From positions 1 to 32,840 of the IMG/VR virus record IMGVR_UViG_3300021584_000012: a stretch of 32,840 bases of DNA. One strand, written 5' to 3'. The position numbers and the translations under genes are program-made. The notes under the pieces were generated by a model. It was given only the letters and a program-made list of their open reading frames with translations. It was not told the DNA's origin and did no database searches. Source of the stretch: a virus. This document shows, piece by piece, positions 1 to 6,215 of this stretch (its first letter is position 1; the number at the start of each line of letters is the position of its first letter).

Positions 1-96
1 CTGCTCGTTCATCCGCGCAACGGCGTCATCGACCTGCGGCGGCGGCGGGGCGGGCGGCTGCGGCTTCGGTCCACTGCCACCAAACAACGTTGCCAT
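1..96 (-). CDS. Pro-rich small phage protein, 5' fragment (runs off the left edge)
   Basis: Reading leftwards from an ATG at 96 gives 32 codons with no stop before the window edge, so only the N-terminus is present. A good ribosome site (GGAGG) lies about 8 nt upstream of the ATG, just after the terminase stop at 101. The visible part has a Gly-rich start followed by a run of prolines and alanines (residues 9-20) and then VDDAVARMNEQ. Small proteins with this Pro-rich start followed by a V-D-x-A motif are commonly encoded right after the large terminase in short-tailed phages and often continue into an RRRRG-type basic stretch. Their function is not established; a place at the head-tail connector side is only a guess from position. 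Confidence 0.75.
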   Translation of the reverse strand, partial: MATLFGGSGPKPQPPAPPPPQVDDAVARMNEQ

Positions 97-100
97 GGGG

Positions 101-1549
101 CTAACCTCCAAACCTAACCTCGCCCGTGCCGAGCGCGGTGACGGACCTGAAATCGCCGTTCCACGACGGCCTGCGGTTCGGCGTTCGACCGAAGCGCCTG
201 CCCATCATGCCGTAGCGGCTCGCCGAGATCAAGTCGTCGTTCAACTTGACGATCAGGCCGTCCTTGCGATGGTACAGGGAGAACTCGTTGAACCACATCG
301 GGCAGGTGTCGAACACCTTCCACCGGCCCTCGTTCATGCGGGTCAGCATCTCCATGATGCCCGCCTCGACCGCGATCGAGCCGTCATCAAATGTTACATG
401 GGTCGGATGCACGATCAGCCCGGCGTTCTTGTACTGCTTCGCCATGGCGATACCGCCGTCGATGCCCGAGCGCTCGCCGTCATGCGGCCACATCCACGGC
501 AACCACTGGCCCCATTGGCGCAGAACCGTGCCGTGCTCGGCCGGCGTTTTCTTGGTCTGGCGGTATTCCCGAATCACGTAGATCGTATCGGTGTCGCGGT
601 CCCATGCCATCTCGACGGCGGCGGTCGGATGGTCCCACCCGAAGTCCAGCGCCCCGAGCCGCGACCAGTGATCAGGAATGCGGATCGGTGACACCTTGAT
701 CATCTCCTCGGGCACCGGAAAGACGCGGCCCGAGCCAAGGACCGGGATGCCCTTGGTGCGGGCCTCGCGGGTCGCGTCGTCATAGGACGCGATGATCTTC
801 GCCTTGTGCTCGGCGGTGTAGTGATCCACGTCGTCGATCGTCATCTGCACGACGATGCGGTCGTTTCCGGGCGTCTGGAAGAACTTCATCACGACCTGGG
901 ACATGCCCTTGAGCGGCGTGAACGTGATGTAAATCATGCCCTGCGTGGCGTTGGTGCGGGTGATCGCTTCCTCGTACACGTCGTATGGCGGCTCTTCGTC
1001 CATCCACACGCCGTCCACGGTGTCGGCCTGCCACTTCGACCGACCCTGATCGAACGACTTGAAGCGCACGACGGACTGTCCGCCCTGCACGTGGTTCACA
1101 ACCACGGCGTCGATCGCGTCCTTGACGCCGGGGCGGCGCTTGGGTTTCTGCGCGATCATGTCGCGCGGGATCAGCCCCGTGCCCCATTGTTCCTCGATCG
1201 ACGGCGGCCCCATCAGCAGGCGCTGCATACCGTCTCGGGTCAGTTCGCCGCTTTCCGATCCGGCGAGCCACGAGGTTGGGCGGGACCAGCGCCTGCCGTT
1301 CCACCACGGCGGGTACATCCCGGTCAGGTGCATGGCGAGTTCCGCGGCGCCGGAATACGTCTTGCCAAGCTGATTGCCCGCCGCGAACAGCCGTTCGCGA
1401 TACGCGGCGCCGTGCTGATGGAACAGCTTCTGCTTGGCGTAGGGCTGGTAATCTTCCAGTTTCTTGAGCTTGGCCGCCTCGTGCTTCTGCGCCTCAAGCC
1501 GGCGCAGGGCATCGCGGATCTGCTCGTCAGTGAGTTTGGTCAGGTCCAT
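101..1549 (-). CDS. terL: Phage terminase large subunit (packaging ATPase/nuclease)
   Basis: The product (482 aa) is the DNA-packaging motor: an N-terminal ATPase that pumps DNA into the prohead and a C-terminal RNase H-like nuclease that cuts concatemers. The Walker A motif AGNQLGKT is at residues 57-64 and the Walker B VWMDEEP at 181-187, with the catalytic Glu after the Asp. A nuclease-type acidic motif LDFGWDHP starts at about 301, with further acidic motifs (GIDGG, DDLISASRYG) towards the C-terminus. Length is usual for the family. The start at 1549 is chosen because the protein from there (MDLTKLTDEQ) begins with a family-like helical N-terminus; a 30-residue upstream extension is possible but lies inside the preceding gene. 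It overlaps that gene by 23 bp, suggesting coupled translation. Confidence 0.95.
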   Translation of the reverse strand: MDLTKLTDEQIRDALRRLEAQKHEAAKLKKLEDYQPYAKQKLFHQHGAAYRERLFAAGNQLGKTYSGAAELAMHLTGMYPPWWNGRRWSRPTSWLAGSESGELTRDGMQRLLMGPPSIEEQWGTGLIPRDMIAQKPKRRPGVKDAIDAVVVNHVQGGQSVVRFKSFDQGRSKWQADTVDGVWMDEEPPYDVYEEAITRTNATQGMIYITFTPLKGMSQVVMKFFQTPGNDRIVVQMTIDDVDHYTAEHKAKIIASYDDATREARTKGIPVLGSGRVFPVPEEMIKVSPIRIPDHWSRLGALDFGWDHPTAAVEMAWDRDTDTIYVIREYRQTKKTPAEHGTVLRQWGQWLPWMWPHDGERSGIDGGIAMAKQYKNAGLIVHPTHVTFDDGSIAVEAGIMEMLTRMNEGRWKVFDTCPMWFNEFSLYHRKDGLIVKLNDDLISASRYGMMGRRFGRTPNRRPSWNGDFRSVTALGTGEVRFGG

Positions 1550-1802
1550 GGCTGAGATGATCCGCCACCAACTTGGCGTACCCGGCAATGTCGATCCAGT
1601 GATCGGCGTGGCTCGGGTCGCCGTTGAGAATGCGCGCAATCTTCACGAAGATCATCGTCAGCGCAAGGGCGGACGTTTCCGGCAGTGGCTGGCCAGAGGA
1701 TTGCCATGCCGCGAGCAGCGTGGCGTAAGTGTCCGCCACGGCCGCATAGTCGCCGTGAGTTTTCCCCCGCTCGCCGATCAGGTCGTCCAGTTCACCAGCC
1801 AT
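1527..1802 (-). CDS. Small phage protein resembling DUF6378
   Basis: The 91-aa product contains GERGKTHGDY near residue 10 and a helix followed by FVKIARILNGDPSHADHWIDIAGYAKL. This pattern (a G-D-x-x-x-x-H/Y-G-D-Y start, then KIARL.NG...D...DIAGYA) is the one I associate with DUF6378, a family frequent in phages. The acidic, all-helical character recalls MazG-like nucleotide pyrophosphohydrolases, but I see no clear ExxE metal motif, so a nucleotide role is only a possibility. The gene begins inside the end of the upstream gene (11 bp overlap) and its end overlaps the terminase start, so the genes are probably translated together. Confidence 0.75.
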   Translation of the reverse strand: MAGELDDLIGERGKTHGDYAAVADTYATLLAAWQSSGQPLPETSALALTMIFVKIARILNGDPSHADHWIDIAGYAKLVADHLSHGPDQTH

Positions 1803-2322
1803 CGGCGCTGAACCCCTGAACCTGAACCCGTGAAACCTCGGTTGCGTCGAGATCGACCTGCAGCGTAATCGGCAGCGAGCGCGAGCGCTTGGTGATGCCG
1901 ACCTTGGTGATCTCGTTCACCGTGACGAGCAGCCCGTTCCACGCTTTCGCAAACCGGCGCTTGTGCTCGGGCACCCCGTCGAGAAGCTGCGGCAGCAGGC
2001 CGTTCGACATCGTGTATCCGCCCATCCACTGCACCATACCGGGCGGCAGCGTCTCGACCGTGCGGTACTCGTCGTTCGCTGCGGCCAGTTCCTCGATCGC
2101 CGCGCCGAGCTTCTGCTTCAGCGATTTCTCAAGGATCAGAGGCAGCATGGCGCGCGCCAGATCGGGCAGCGACTGCCACGCCTGCGCCTTCACCAGATCG
2201 CGGGCCTTGCGCGCGTCGGCGGAGAACGTCTGCTCGCGCACTTCCTCGCGCGACAACCCCTTGGCCGTATCGACCAGTTTGCCCGCATTCGCCGCGCGGA
2301 TCGCCTCAAGACGTTCACTCAT
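1792..2322 (-). CDS. Unknown phage protein of the packaging operon
   Basis: The 176-aa product is not recognised. The first half (residues 1-90) is predominantly helical and charged, beginning MSERLEAIRAANAGKL; the second half contains PPGMVQWMGGYTMSNGLLPQLLDG, then a probable beta-rich end. The start at 2322 is preferred over an upstream in-frame ATG because it has AGGA 9-10 nt upstream and forms an ATGA overlap with the stop of the small membrane-peptide gene. Position, two genes before the large terminase, is compatible with a small-terminase or head-assembly role, but nothing in the sequence shows this. Confidence 0.7.
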   Translation of the reverse strand: MSERLEAIRAANAGKLVDTAKGLSREEVREQTFSADARKARDLVKAQAWQSLPDLARAMLPLILEKSLKQKLGAAIEELAAANDEYRTVETLPPGMVQWMGGYTMSNGLLPQLLDGVPEHKRRFAKAWNGLLVTVNEITKVGITKRSRSLPITLQVDLDATEVSRVQVQGFSADGW

Positions 2323-2465
2323 TTCGTTTTTCCTGTTTTGGTGGCGACGGAAAGTGGGTCGGGTGAGCGGGGCGCATTGCGCCACGAGCGCGCATGACTG
2401 GCGCTCGCCAGCAGCAGGATGAGGGAGCCAATCGCAGCAACCGCCAACCAGAAGCTACCACCCAT
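2319..2465 (-). CDS. 48-aa membrane or exported peptide (short hidden gene)
   Basis: An ATG at 2465, preceded at about 8 nt by GGAGG, opens a 48-codon frame ending in a TGA that overlaps the ATG of the next gene (ATGA). Its start overlaps the end of the preceding gene by 11 bp, so it fills exactly the otherwise empty stretch between the two. Residues 5-22 are hydrophobic (FWLAVAAIGSLILLLASA) and are followed by SHARSW and a basic tail, so it could be a single-pass membrane peptide or carry a cleaved signal peptide (A-x-A near residues 20-25). No family is recognised. The strong ribosome site, tight spacing on both sides and membrane segment together make it likely to be real. Confidence 0.72.
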   Translation of the reverse strand: MGGSFWLAVAAIGSLILLLASASHARSWRNAPRSPDPLSVATKTGKTK

Positions 2466-3273
2466 CGTCGTAATCCTCCGCGTTGACATCAACAACCCCG
2501 CGCAGTCCCGTGACTGCCCGGCTGTCGTCCGGCGCCACGAGGCCGGGTTTCCGGTCCTCCGTGATATTCGCCGCGTCGTGCAGCACCATCGCCCGTGTCA
2601 CGAACGCATCCGCCGGCTCCGCAAATTCTACGTCCTGCGGGTTGACCGTGATGATCTTCATCTCCTGCTCGCGACGCCGAAGCTCATCCCCGAGCGCCTC
2701 GATGATCAAATCAAGTTGCTTGCTGTCCGGCGCGTGCTGCACCGGCTCAACCCCGGCCGGCAGATAGGTTGACCGCGCCAGATCGCGCACCAGCTTCAGA
2801 TACTGCCCCGGCTGCCGATCGGCCAAACGCTCGAGCGTATCCGTCAGCCGCTCCGACGTGGATACCTTGCGCACGGCGGATACCAGCCGAAACGCCGTGT
2901 CCGCCTGGACCTGCTTCACTTCCATCTGCCGGATGGCAACCTTGGGCAGCTCGGGCAGCCCGGCCTCGATGCGCGCGAGCATATGGACCTCGCCGCAAAT
3001 CTGGTCATTCAGGATGTTCGATTTCTTGTCCGCCCCAAGGTTCCAGCGCGGATGATCCGGGTAGAACCGGCAGATCGCCACAACGCCGTCCTTCTGGCGG
3101 AACCACTCTCGCGTATCCGGCTGGATATGCGCCTCCCCGTGCCGGATCGCCGCGGGCGGATACGACCATATCCGGCTGTTCTCGTCGGGCAGTTCGCCCG
3201 GCGGTAGCGGCGCCGGCAATCTCGGGCGGCCCATGATGCCGTGTGCGGTTTTGTGGGGCGGGTCCTTGCGCAT
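2455..3273 (-). CDS. Unknown 272-aa protein; candidate small terminase by position
   Basis: The product starts MRKDPPHKTAHGIMGRPRLP and contains EWFRQKDGVVAICRFYPDHPRWNLGADKKSNILNDQICGEVHML, a mainly helical middle (residues 95-190) and an acidic C-terminus ending DYDDGW. I do not recognise it. A G-R-P-R type start and its place upstream of terL are seen in some small-terminase genes, but no clear helix-turn-helix is visible. The start at 3273 is taken because the upstream gene's stop is 1 nt away (TGACATG), suggesting re-initiation; an ATG at 3234 is an alternative but has no ribosome site. The first codons lie in a 21-bp sequence repeated at 3797-3817. Confidence 0.7.
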   Translation of the reverse strand: MRKDPPHKTAHGIMGRPRLPAPLPPGELPDENSRIWSYPPAAIRHGEAHIQPDTREWFRQKDGVVAICRFYPDHPRWNLGADKKSNILNDQICGEVHMLARIEAGLPELPKVAIRQMEVKQVQADTAFRLVSAVRKVSTSERLTDTLERLADRQPGQYLKLVRDLARSTYLPAGVEPVQHAPDSKQLDLIIEALGDELRRREQEMKIITVNPQDVEFAEPADAFVTRAMVLHDAANITEDRKPGLVAPDDSRAVTGLRGVVDVNAEDYDDGW

Positions 3274-3276
3274 GTC
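3256..3276. repeat. 21-bp direct repeat, copy A
   Basis: This 21-bp sequence (gggcgggtccttgcgcatgtc) recurs without mismatch at 3797-3817. On the minus strand it reads GACATGCGCAAGGACCCGCC and contains the start codon of the 272-aa gene, so both copies would encode MRKDPP. Confidence 0.9.
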
Positions 3277-3718
3277 AGGTCGGTTTCCCTGTTTCCGTCA
3301 GTAGCTTTCGCGCCACCGCCAGCTTTTCATCGAGCCATTCCAGTTTCTCGCGGCAGTTAAAACCGAGGCCCCACGCCCCGATGGTGCCGTTTTTATCAAA
3401 AGTAATGGCCGCAACAAGCTCCTCGGGGTCGGCCGCGAGAATGCGTCGGCACGCTGCCCCGCTTGACCCAAGTGCCGTAACAATCGTGGAGCCTCCTGTT
3501 TCCATCGGGGCCAGTGGTTGCGCGCTCGCGTCCGGCAACTTCGCCCGCCACTCCCCGTTCACTCCGTCGGCCACAGACCCGCAACTCACACACTCAAGCT
3601 GTCCGTCCGCCCGAGCGAAGTAGCTTGTACATCCGCACCCACACCGCCAAACCGCGTCCGGGCCAGGTTCGCTCCCTTTTGGGCTCCGGTGATCGTCAAG
3701 TTGAATAACGTCCGACAT
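3275..3718 (-). CDS. Small protein with an N-terminal zinc-ribbon-like motif
   Basis: From the ATG at 3718 the product has 147 residues. Cysteines at 26, 28 and 30, with C43 and C46 (CGCGC ... CVSC), form a zinc-ribbon-like pair of knuckles near the N-terminus. The remainder (DGVNGEWRAKLPDAS; FDKNGTIGAWGLGFNCREKLEWLDEKLAVARKLL) is helical at its end. The start is fixed by a strong ribosome site (GGAGAGG about 5-6 nt upstream); a longer frame to an ATG at 3814 has no ribosome site and is less likely. It is the first gene of the leftward packaging operon, next to the control region. A DNA- or RNA-binding role is plausible but not shown. Confidence 0.75.
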   Translation of the reverse strand: MSDVIQLDDHRSPKGSEPGPDAVWRCGCGCTSYFARADGQLECVSCGSVADGVNGEWRAKLPDASAQPLAPMETGGSTIVTALGSSGAACRRILAADPEELVAAITFDKNGTIGAWGLGFNCREKLEWLDEKLAVARKLLTETGKPT

Positions 3719-3726
3719 CGGTCCTC

Positions 3727-3740
3727 TCCTTGCGCAAGGA
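3727..3740. promoter_or_regulatory. Perfect 14-bp palindrome at the first late-side gene
   Basis: tccttgcgcaagga is a perfect palindrome sitting directly upstream of, and overlapping, the ribosome site of the zinc-ribbon gene. Its half, tccttgcgca, is also the core of the 21-bp repeats at 3256 and 3797. It could be an operator or a hairpin that hides the ribosome site; the sequence does not decide. Confidence 0.5.
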
Positions 3741-3796
3741 TGCCAGTCACTTCGATTTCGCGGCCATCGCGCGGCAGAAAGCGGCGCAAAGGGCAA

Positions 3797-3817
3797 GGGC
3801 GGGTCCTTGCGCATGTC
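3797..3817. repeat. 21-bp direct repeat, copy B
   Basis: Identical to 3256-3276. It lies upstream of the first packaging-side gene and includes an ATG (3814) without a ribosome site, so here it is more likely a remnant of a duplication or a protein-binding site than a coding start. Confidence 0.85.
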
Positions 3818-4055
3818 GGTATGTCTGCCATTGGTTCTGATGGGTTGTCAAGTTGCTATAGCAGCTTTTTGCCGACTTGGGGAGGGGGTGCAGAGTTGTC
3901 ACGTTGGCGTTACGGCGGTTCGACGATCCGGAAAAACGTGGATCAGGACTCGCGCGGCGGTGTGGCGGCGCGGTGGGGGACCCGCCCCGGCCTGGTCAGC
4001 ATCGCGCCAGCACGCGCGTCTCGCATGGCGCGCGCATGTGCGTGCGCGTGACGCT

Positions 4056-4078
4056 GCGGTTCCTCGGCGGGGAACCGC
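4056..4078. other. Hairpin with 8-bp perfect stem
   Basis: GCGGTTCC (4056-4063) pairs with GGAACCGC (4071-4078) around a 7-nt loop. There is no T-run on either side, so it is not an obvious terminator. Confidence 0.6.
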
Positions 4079-4107
4079 ATTGCGGCGCTAAGCTGTTAAT
4101 ATTGCTG

Positions 4108-4129
4108 CGATATCGTCATGCCGATATCG
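4108..4129. repeat. Two 8-bp palindromes CGATATCG, 14 bp apart
   Basis: The self-complementary octamer CGATATCG occurs at 4108-4115 and 4122-4129, start to start 14 bp apart, just left of the 12-bp tandem repeats. It may be a paired protein-binding site. Confidence 0.55.
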
Positions 4130-4134
4130 GGAAA

Positions 4135-4179
4135 GCCCAACAAAAAGCCCAACAAAAAGCCCAACAAAAAGCCCAACAA
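4135..4179. repeat. Tandem 12-bp repeat, 3.75 copies
   Basis: The unit gcccaacaaaaa is repeated at 4135, 4147 and 4159, with a partial fourth unit gcccaacaa at 4171. Copies are identical. The spacing, slightly longer than one helical turn, and position beside an AT-rich island resemble origin iterons. On the minus strand each unit reads GTTGGGCTTTTT-like, i.e. a terminator 3' arm with a T-run, so a role in leftward termination is the alternative. Confidence 0.9.
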
Positions 4180-4185
4180 TCGGGC
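4166..4185 (-). terminator. Candidate leftward intrinsic terminator
   Basis: On the minus strand GCCCGA-TTG-TTGGGC forms a 6-bp stem (one G-T pair) directly followed by TTTTT. The tandem repeats downstream supply three further copies of the GTTGGGC arm, two of them with a full T-run. It would stop leftward transcription arising in the AT-rich region before the packaging genes, unless read through. The stem is short, so the call is moderate. Confidence 0.45.
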
Positions 4186-4213
4186 AAGCTGGGGCGGATC
4201 AGCGGAATGCGAT

Positions 4214-4230
4214 GCGCAATAAAATTGCGC
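4214..4230. promoter_or_regulatory. Inverted repeat GCGCAAT-AAA-ATTGCGC
   Basis: Seven-base perfect arms around AAA, at the left border of the AT-rich island. The same half-site GCGCAA/TTGCGC recurs in the inverted pair 4276-4311, suggesting binding by one protein. Confidence 0.5.
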
Positions 4231-4275
4231 GAGCCGGTGCTTTCGTGATGTTTTATTTTAAGATACGGTTGTTTG

Positions 4276-4311
4276 GCGCAACTTTATGTTATTATTGAAA
4301 TATTGTTGCGC
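4276..4311. promoter_or_regulatory. Inverted repeat GCGCAAC ... GTTGCGC around an AT-rich core
   Basis: Arms at 4276-4282 and 4305-4311 enclose 22 nt made almost only of A and T. This is the most AT-rich part of the region and a candidate melting site for a promoter or origin. Confidence 0.5.
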
Positions 4312-4358
4312 AGTCTGGCTGATCGAGACCGGCGGATCAGGTAAGCGCCCGTAGCACC

Positions 4359-4379
4359 TTATCCTCAACCTGAGCATAA
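4359..4379. promoter_or_regulatory. Imperfect palindrome (candidate operator), copy 1
   Basis: TTATCCTC-AACCT-GAGCATAA: 8-base arms with one mismatch around a 5-nt centre. The surrounding 24 bp recur at 4427-4450 with four differences. Confidence 0.55.
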
Positions 4380-4427
4380 CCAACGCGCACGGCTTTTCCT
4401 CTGCAATTCACTGCAACACCGCCGCGC

Positions 4428-4448
4428 TTATTCTCAATTCGAGCATAA
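4428..4448. promoter_or_regulatory. Imperfect palindrome (candidate operator), copy 2
   Basis: TTATTCTC-AATTC-GAGCATAA: same arms, mismatch position and spacing as the copy at 4359, 69 bp away. The conserved arms with divergent centres point to a dimer-binding site rather than chance duplication. Confidence 0.55.
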
Positions 4449-4523
4449 CCCCCGTTGTCACGCTGACACACCGAACCGGCGACACAACCAATCTATCCGA
4501 TTACAGGGCGGAAGATATAGCAC

Positions 4524-4551
4524 CACATAGGCCACACGGGGCCTCTATGTG
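4524..4551. other. Hairpin in the early leader region
   Basis: CACATAGGCC pairs with GGCCTCTATGTG apart from a 2-nt bulge. No T-run follows, so it may be an RNA structure or a binding site. Confidence 0.5.
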
Positions 4552-4590
4552 TCGCCTTATCCCGCCCCCAATCCACCACAACACGAGACG

Positions 4591-4621
4591 GGCAGAGCGC
4601 GCCGTGTTCCGGCGCTCTGCC
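4591..4621 (+). terminator. Strong hairpin, possible terminator upstream of the early promoter
   Basis: GGCAGAGCGC (4591-4600) and GCGCTCTGCC (4612-4621) form a perfect 10-bp GC-rich stem, followed by TCTTTAT. The T-run is weak; it could insulate the early promoter from upstream rightward transcripts. Confidence 0.45.
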
Positions 4622-4638
4622 TCTTTATGATGAGCGAC

Positions 4639-4682
4639 TTGACGTCTTACTAATTTGCGTAGTTTATTGTTTACGCCTATAG
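4639..4682 (+). promoter_or_regulatory. Putative early promoter before the first rightward gene
   Basis: TTGACG at 4639-4644 is followed after 17-18 nt by GTTTAT/TTTATT (4662-4668); a second possible pair is TTGCGT (4655) with CTATAG (4677-4682), 16 nt apart. The first gene begins at 4702 with an AAAGGGG ribosome site. The region lacks the GCATAA-N4-TTATGC palindrome found at the internal early promoters. Confidence 0.45.
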
Positions 4683-4701
4683 CAAACGAAAGGGGCTAAA
4701 A

Positions 4702-5232
4702 ATGGCCGAACGGATCGTCGATCCCCTCGATTACATGACGTTAGTGGACGGTATTGTTACATGGGTTTCCGAGGCGCAAGCGGCGGCACTTCCGCGCGCT
4801 TCCCGCTTCTCAAAGCCGAAACGTGTGCCGTTCGGCGAACCCGCAGGTCACGGGCAACCCGTTCACGGCCGAGGCCGAATGGTAAAATGCGGATGGCGGT
4901 TTTACCTGACCGGCGATATCGCCGCAGCGATCCGTGACGGGTATGCGTGGCCCTGGGACACGGATAGCACGGGATGGGCGGATAACCGCGAGCGCATCCG
5001 CCCGGACCGCATTCACGCGGCAATCCGTCTCGATGGCTCGCGCCTGGTATGGGCGCGCGACGTGCGCGACGGCACATATAGAGCAGGATCACCTATAACC
5101 GGCGCGCCGGTATGGCGCGGCCGCGAAGAGCGCGTCGTTCAATGCGACGGTGTAAAATTTCTGTATGCGGATATGGTCGCCTATCTCCGTGACGGAAAAT
5201 TTCCATTCGATGCCGGCGACGGATGGGATTGA
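4702..5232 (+). CDS. Unknown early protein (176 aa)
   Basis: The start has AAAGGGG 7-8 nt upstream. The product is mixed alpha/beta with many Arg and Trp residues. Its end, VVQCDGVKFLYADMVAYLRDGKFPFDAG, resembles the substrate-recognition stretch in front of phage HNH endonucleases (G-x-x-Y/F-x-A-x-x-V-A-x-x-x-x-x-G-x-x-P), but no HNH residues follow, so a nuclease activity cannot be claimed. As the first gene after the control region it is a candidate host-takeover protein. Confidence 0.7.
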   Translation: MAERIVDPLDYMTLVDGIVTWVSEAQAAALPRASRFSKPKRVPFGEPAGHGQPVHGRGRMVKCGWRFYLTGDIAAAIRDGYAWPWDTDSTGWADNRERIRPDRIHAAIRLDGSRLVWARDVRDGTYRAGSPITGAPVWRGREERVVQCDGVKFLYADMVAYLRDGKFPFDAGDGWD

Positions 5233-5291
5233 CACGAATGTTACAACCCGCTATATACGCAACACCGACACACAAACACGGGGATACACCG

Positions 5292-5534
5292 ATGCCAGTC
5301 ATTTATGAAACGGAAAAATACACTTTTGCGACGCATCGCGGCGGTGGAGCTTCCATCACTCGCAAGCGCGATAACACGTCTGTTTTCTTCCAGCCCGGCG
5401 ACGACGCGGCGGAAGCAATCGAGAATGTGGAGGGCGTCTATTCTCAGCTCGCGCCCATCTATTTCAATTCGTGGTGCGACGAATATCGCGAGCTGTTCGA
5501 CAATCACGCGGCCGCAAAGGCCGCCGACCAATGA
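5292..5534 (+). CDS. Unknown small early protein (80 aa)
   Basis: The start at 5292 (MPVIYETEKYTF) is chosen over an upstream ATG because it has GGGGAT about 8 nt upstream and the sequence before it looks non-coding. The product is soluble and acidic, with a beta-rich first half (TFATHRGGGASITRKRDNTSVFFQPGDDA) and a helical second half. The stop overlaps the next start (ATGA). No family recognised. Confidence 0.7.
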   Translation: MPVIYETEKYTFATHRGGGASITRKRDNTSVFFQPGDDAAEAIENVEGVYSQLAPIYFNSWCDEYRELFDNHAAAKAADQ

Positions 5535-5668
5535 ACCGCCTCACCATTCTCTCGGTCATCGCCGTGATCCTGGTCACGTTTGCGATGTTGAACCGCAATT
5601 ACGCCCGAGCACTCGAACAGTGCGAGCGTTACCATTCCCGCGCAACCTGCATCCACGCGATGCGCTAA
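5531..5668 (+). CDS. 45-aa single-pass membrane peptide
   Basis: The ATG overlaps the preceding stop as ATGA, indicating coupled translation. Residues 4-19 (LTILSVIAVILVTFAM) are hydrophobic, followed by a short tail with two cysteines (QCERYHSRATCIHAMR) that could form a disulfide outside the membrane. Function unknown. Confidence 0.65.
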   Translation: MNRLTILSVIAVILVTFAMLNRNYARALEQCERYHSRATCIHAMR

Positions 5669-5686
5669 CCAGAAGGAACTGAGATA

Positions 5687-6175
5687 ATGTTTACCGGCCT
5701 TTTCTCCAATCGCCCGAGTGGCAAAGTTCACAACGGCGATACGATCAAATGTACGGTTGACGGCGTGACCTACACGGCGACGATCCACTGCGACGATTAT
5801 GCAGGGAAACCAGAAGATAACGACGAAGGTTTCTGGCCTTCTCTCGACCGTTCCGCTCCTGGCTGGATCGGCGATAACCCGCGCAAATCCTATGCGCAGC
5901 AGATGGCCGATTGCGAAGCCGTTATGGCCATGCACCGCGCAGGGGAGATGATCTATTGCGCCGTTGCCGTGACCGCTGAAAAAGGCGGTTTCCAGCTTCT
6001 GGATGATTACGAATGCGCTTTGTGGGGCGTTGATGCGAATTGGCCTCACGGGGATAATTCGTATCTTGTCACCGTGGCGAACGAGATCCTCCCGGAAGCC
6101 CAAAGCGCGGCGGCCGTCGCAATCAAGAAGAAAATCACTTCTGCACAAGACACACTAGCCGTTCTGACGGCCTGA
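5687..6175 (+). CDS. Unknown early protein (162 aa)
   Basis: AGAAGGAA lies about 9 nt upstream of the ATG. The product starts with a beta-rich segment (KVHNGDTIKCTVDGVTYTATIHCDDYAGKPED) and has an acidic aromatic middle (NDEGFWPSLDRSAPGWIG). Overall acidity and small size would fit an inhibitor of a host DNA-binding protein, but I recognise no family and this is speculation. Confidence 0.7.
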   Translation: MFTGLFSNRPSGKVHNGDTIKCTVDGVTYTATIHCDDYAGKPEDNDEGFWPSLDRSAPGWIGDNPRKSYAQQMADCEAVMAMHRAGEMIYCAVAVTAEKGGFQLLDDYECALWGVDANWPHGDNSYLVTVANEILPEAQSAAAVAIKKKITSAQDTLAVLTA

Positions 6176-6215
6176 AGCGGCCATCCTCACAACCGACACG
6201 CAAGGACAACCGACA

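Larger units (their letters stand above)
3818..4701. other. Divergent intergenic control region (candidate origin/promoter region)
   Basis: About 880 bp separate the leftward packaging operon from the rightward early operon. Open frames here (for example one over 3877-4248) lack ribosome sites, are low-complexity and overlap clear repeats, so I call the region non-coding. It contains a GC-rich left half with hairpins, tandem 12-bp repeats (4135-4179), an AT-rich island (about 4238-4310) flanked by GCGCAA/TTGCGC inverted repeats, two palindromic sites (4359 and 4428), two further hairpins (4524 and 4591) and a promoter-like sequence before the first early gene. This collection is typical of a phage transcription switch and possibly a replication origin; which functions are present is inferred. 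Confidence 0.75.

Noticed and set aside
3715-3814. N-terminal extension of the zinc-ribbon gene starting MRKDPPLP
   Set aside because: No ribosome site before the ATG at 3814, whereas the ATG at 3718 has a strong one; the shared MRKDPP comes from the 21-bp DNA repeat.
3846-3851. TTGACA on the minus strand as a late promoter -35
   Set aside because: No acceptable -10 box at 15-18 nt downstream.
4135-4179. CRISPR-like array
   Set aside because: Units are contiguous 12-mers without spacers.
3877-4248. 123-codon frame with repeated KAQQ
   Set aside because: No ribosome site, and the repeated motif is just the 12-bp DNA repeat read in frame; better explained as non-coding control DNA.
6189-6215. 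Two copies of acaaccgaca 17 bp apart
   Set aside because: Too short to interpret and located in a normal ribosome-site leader.
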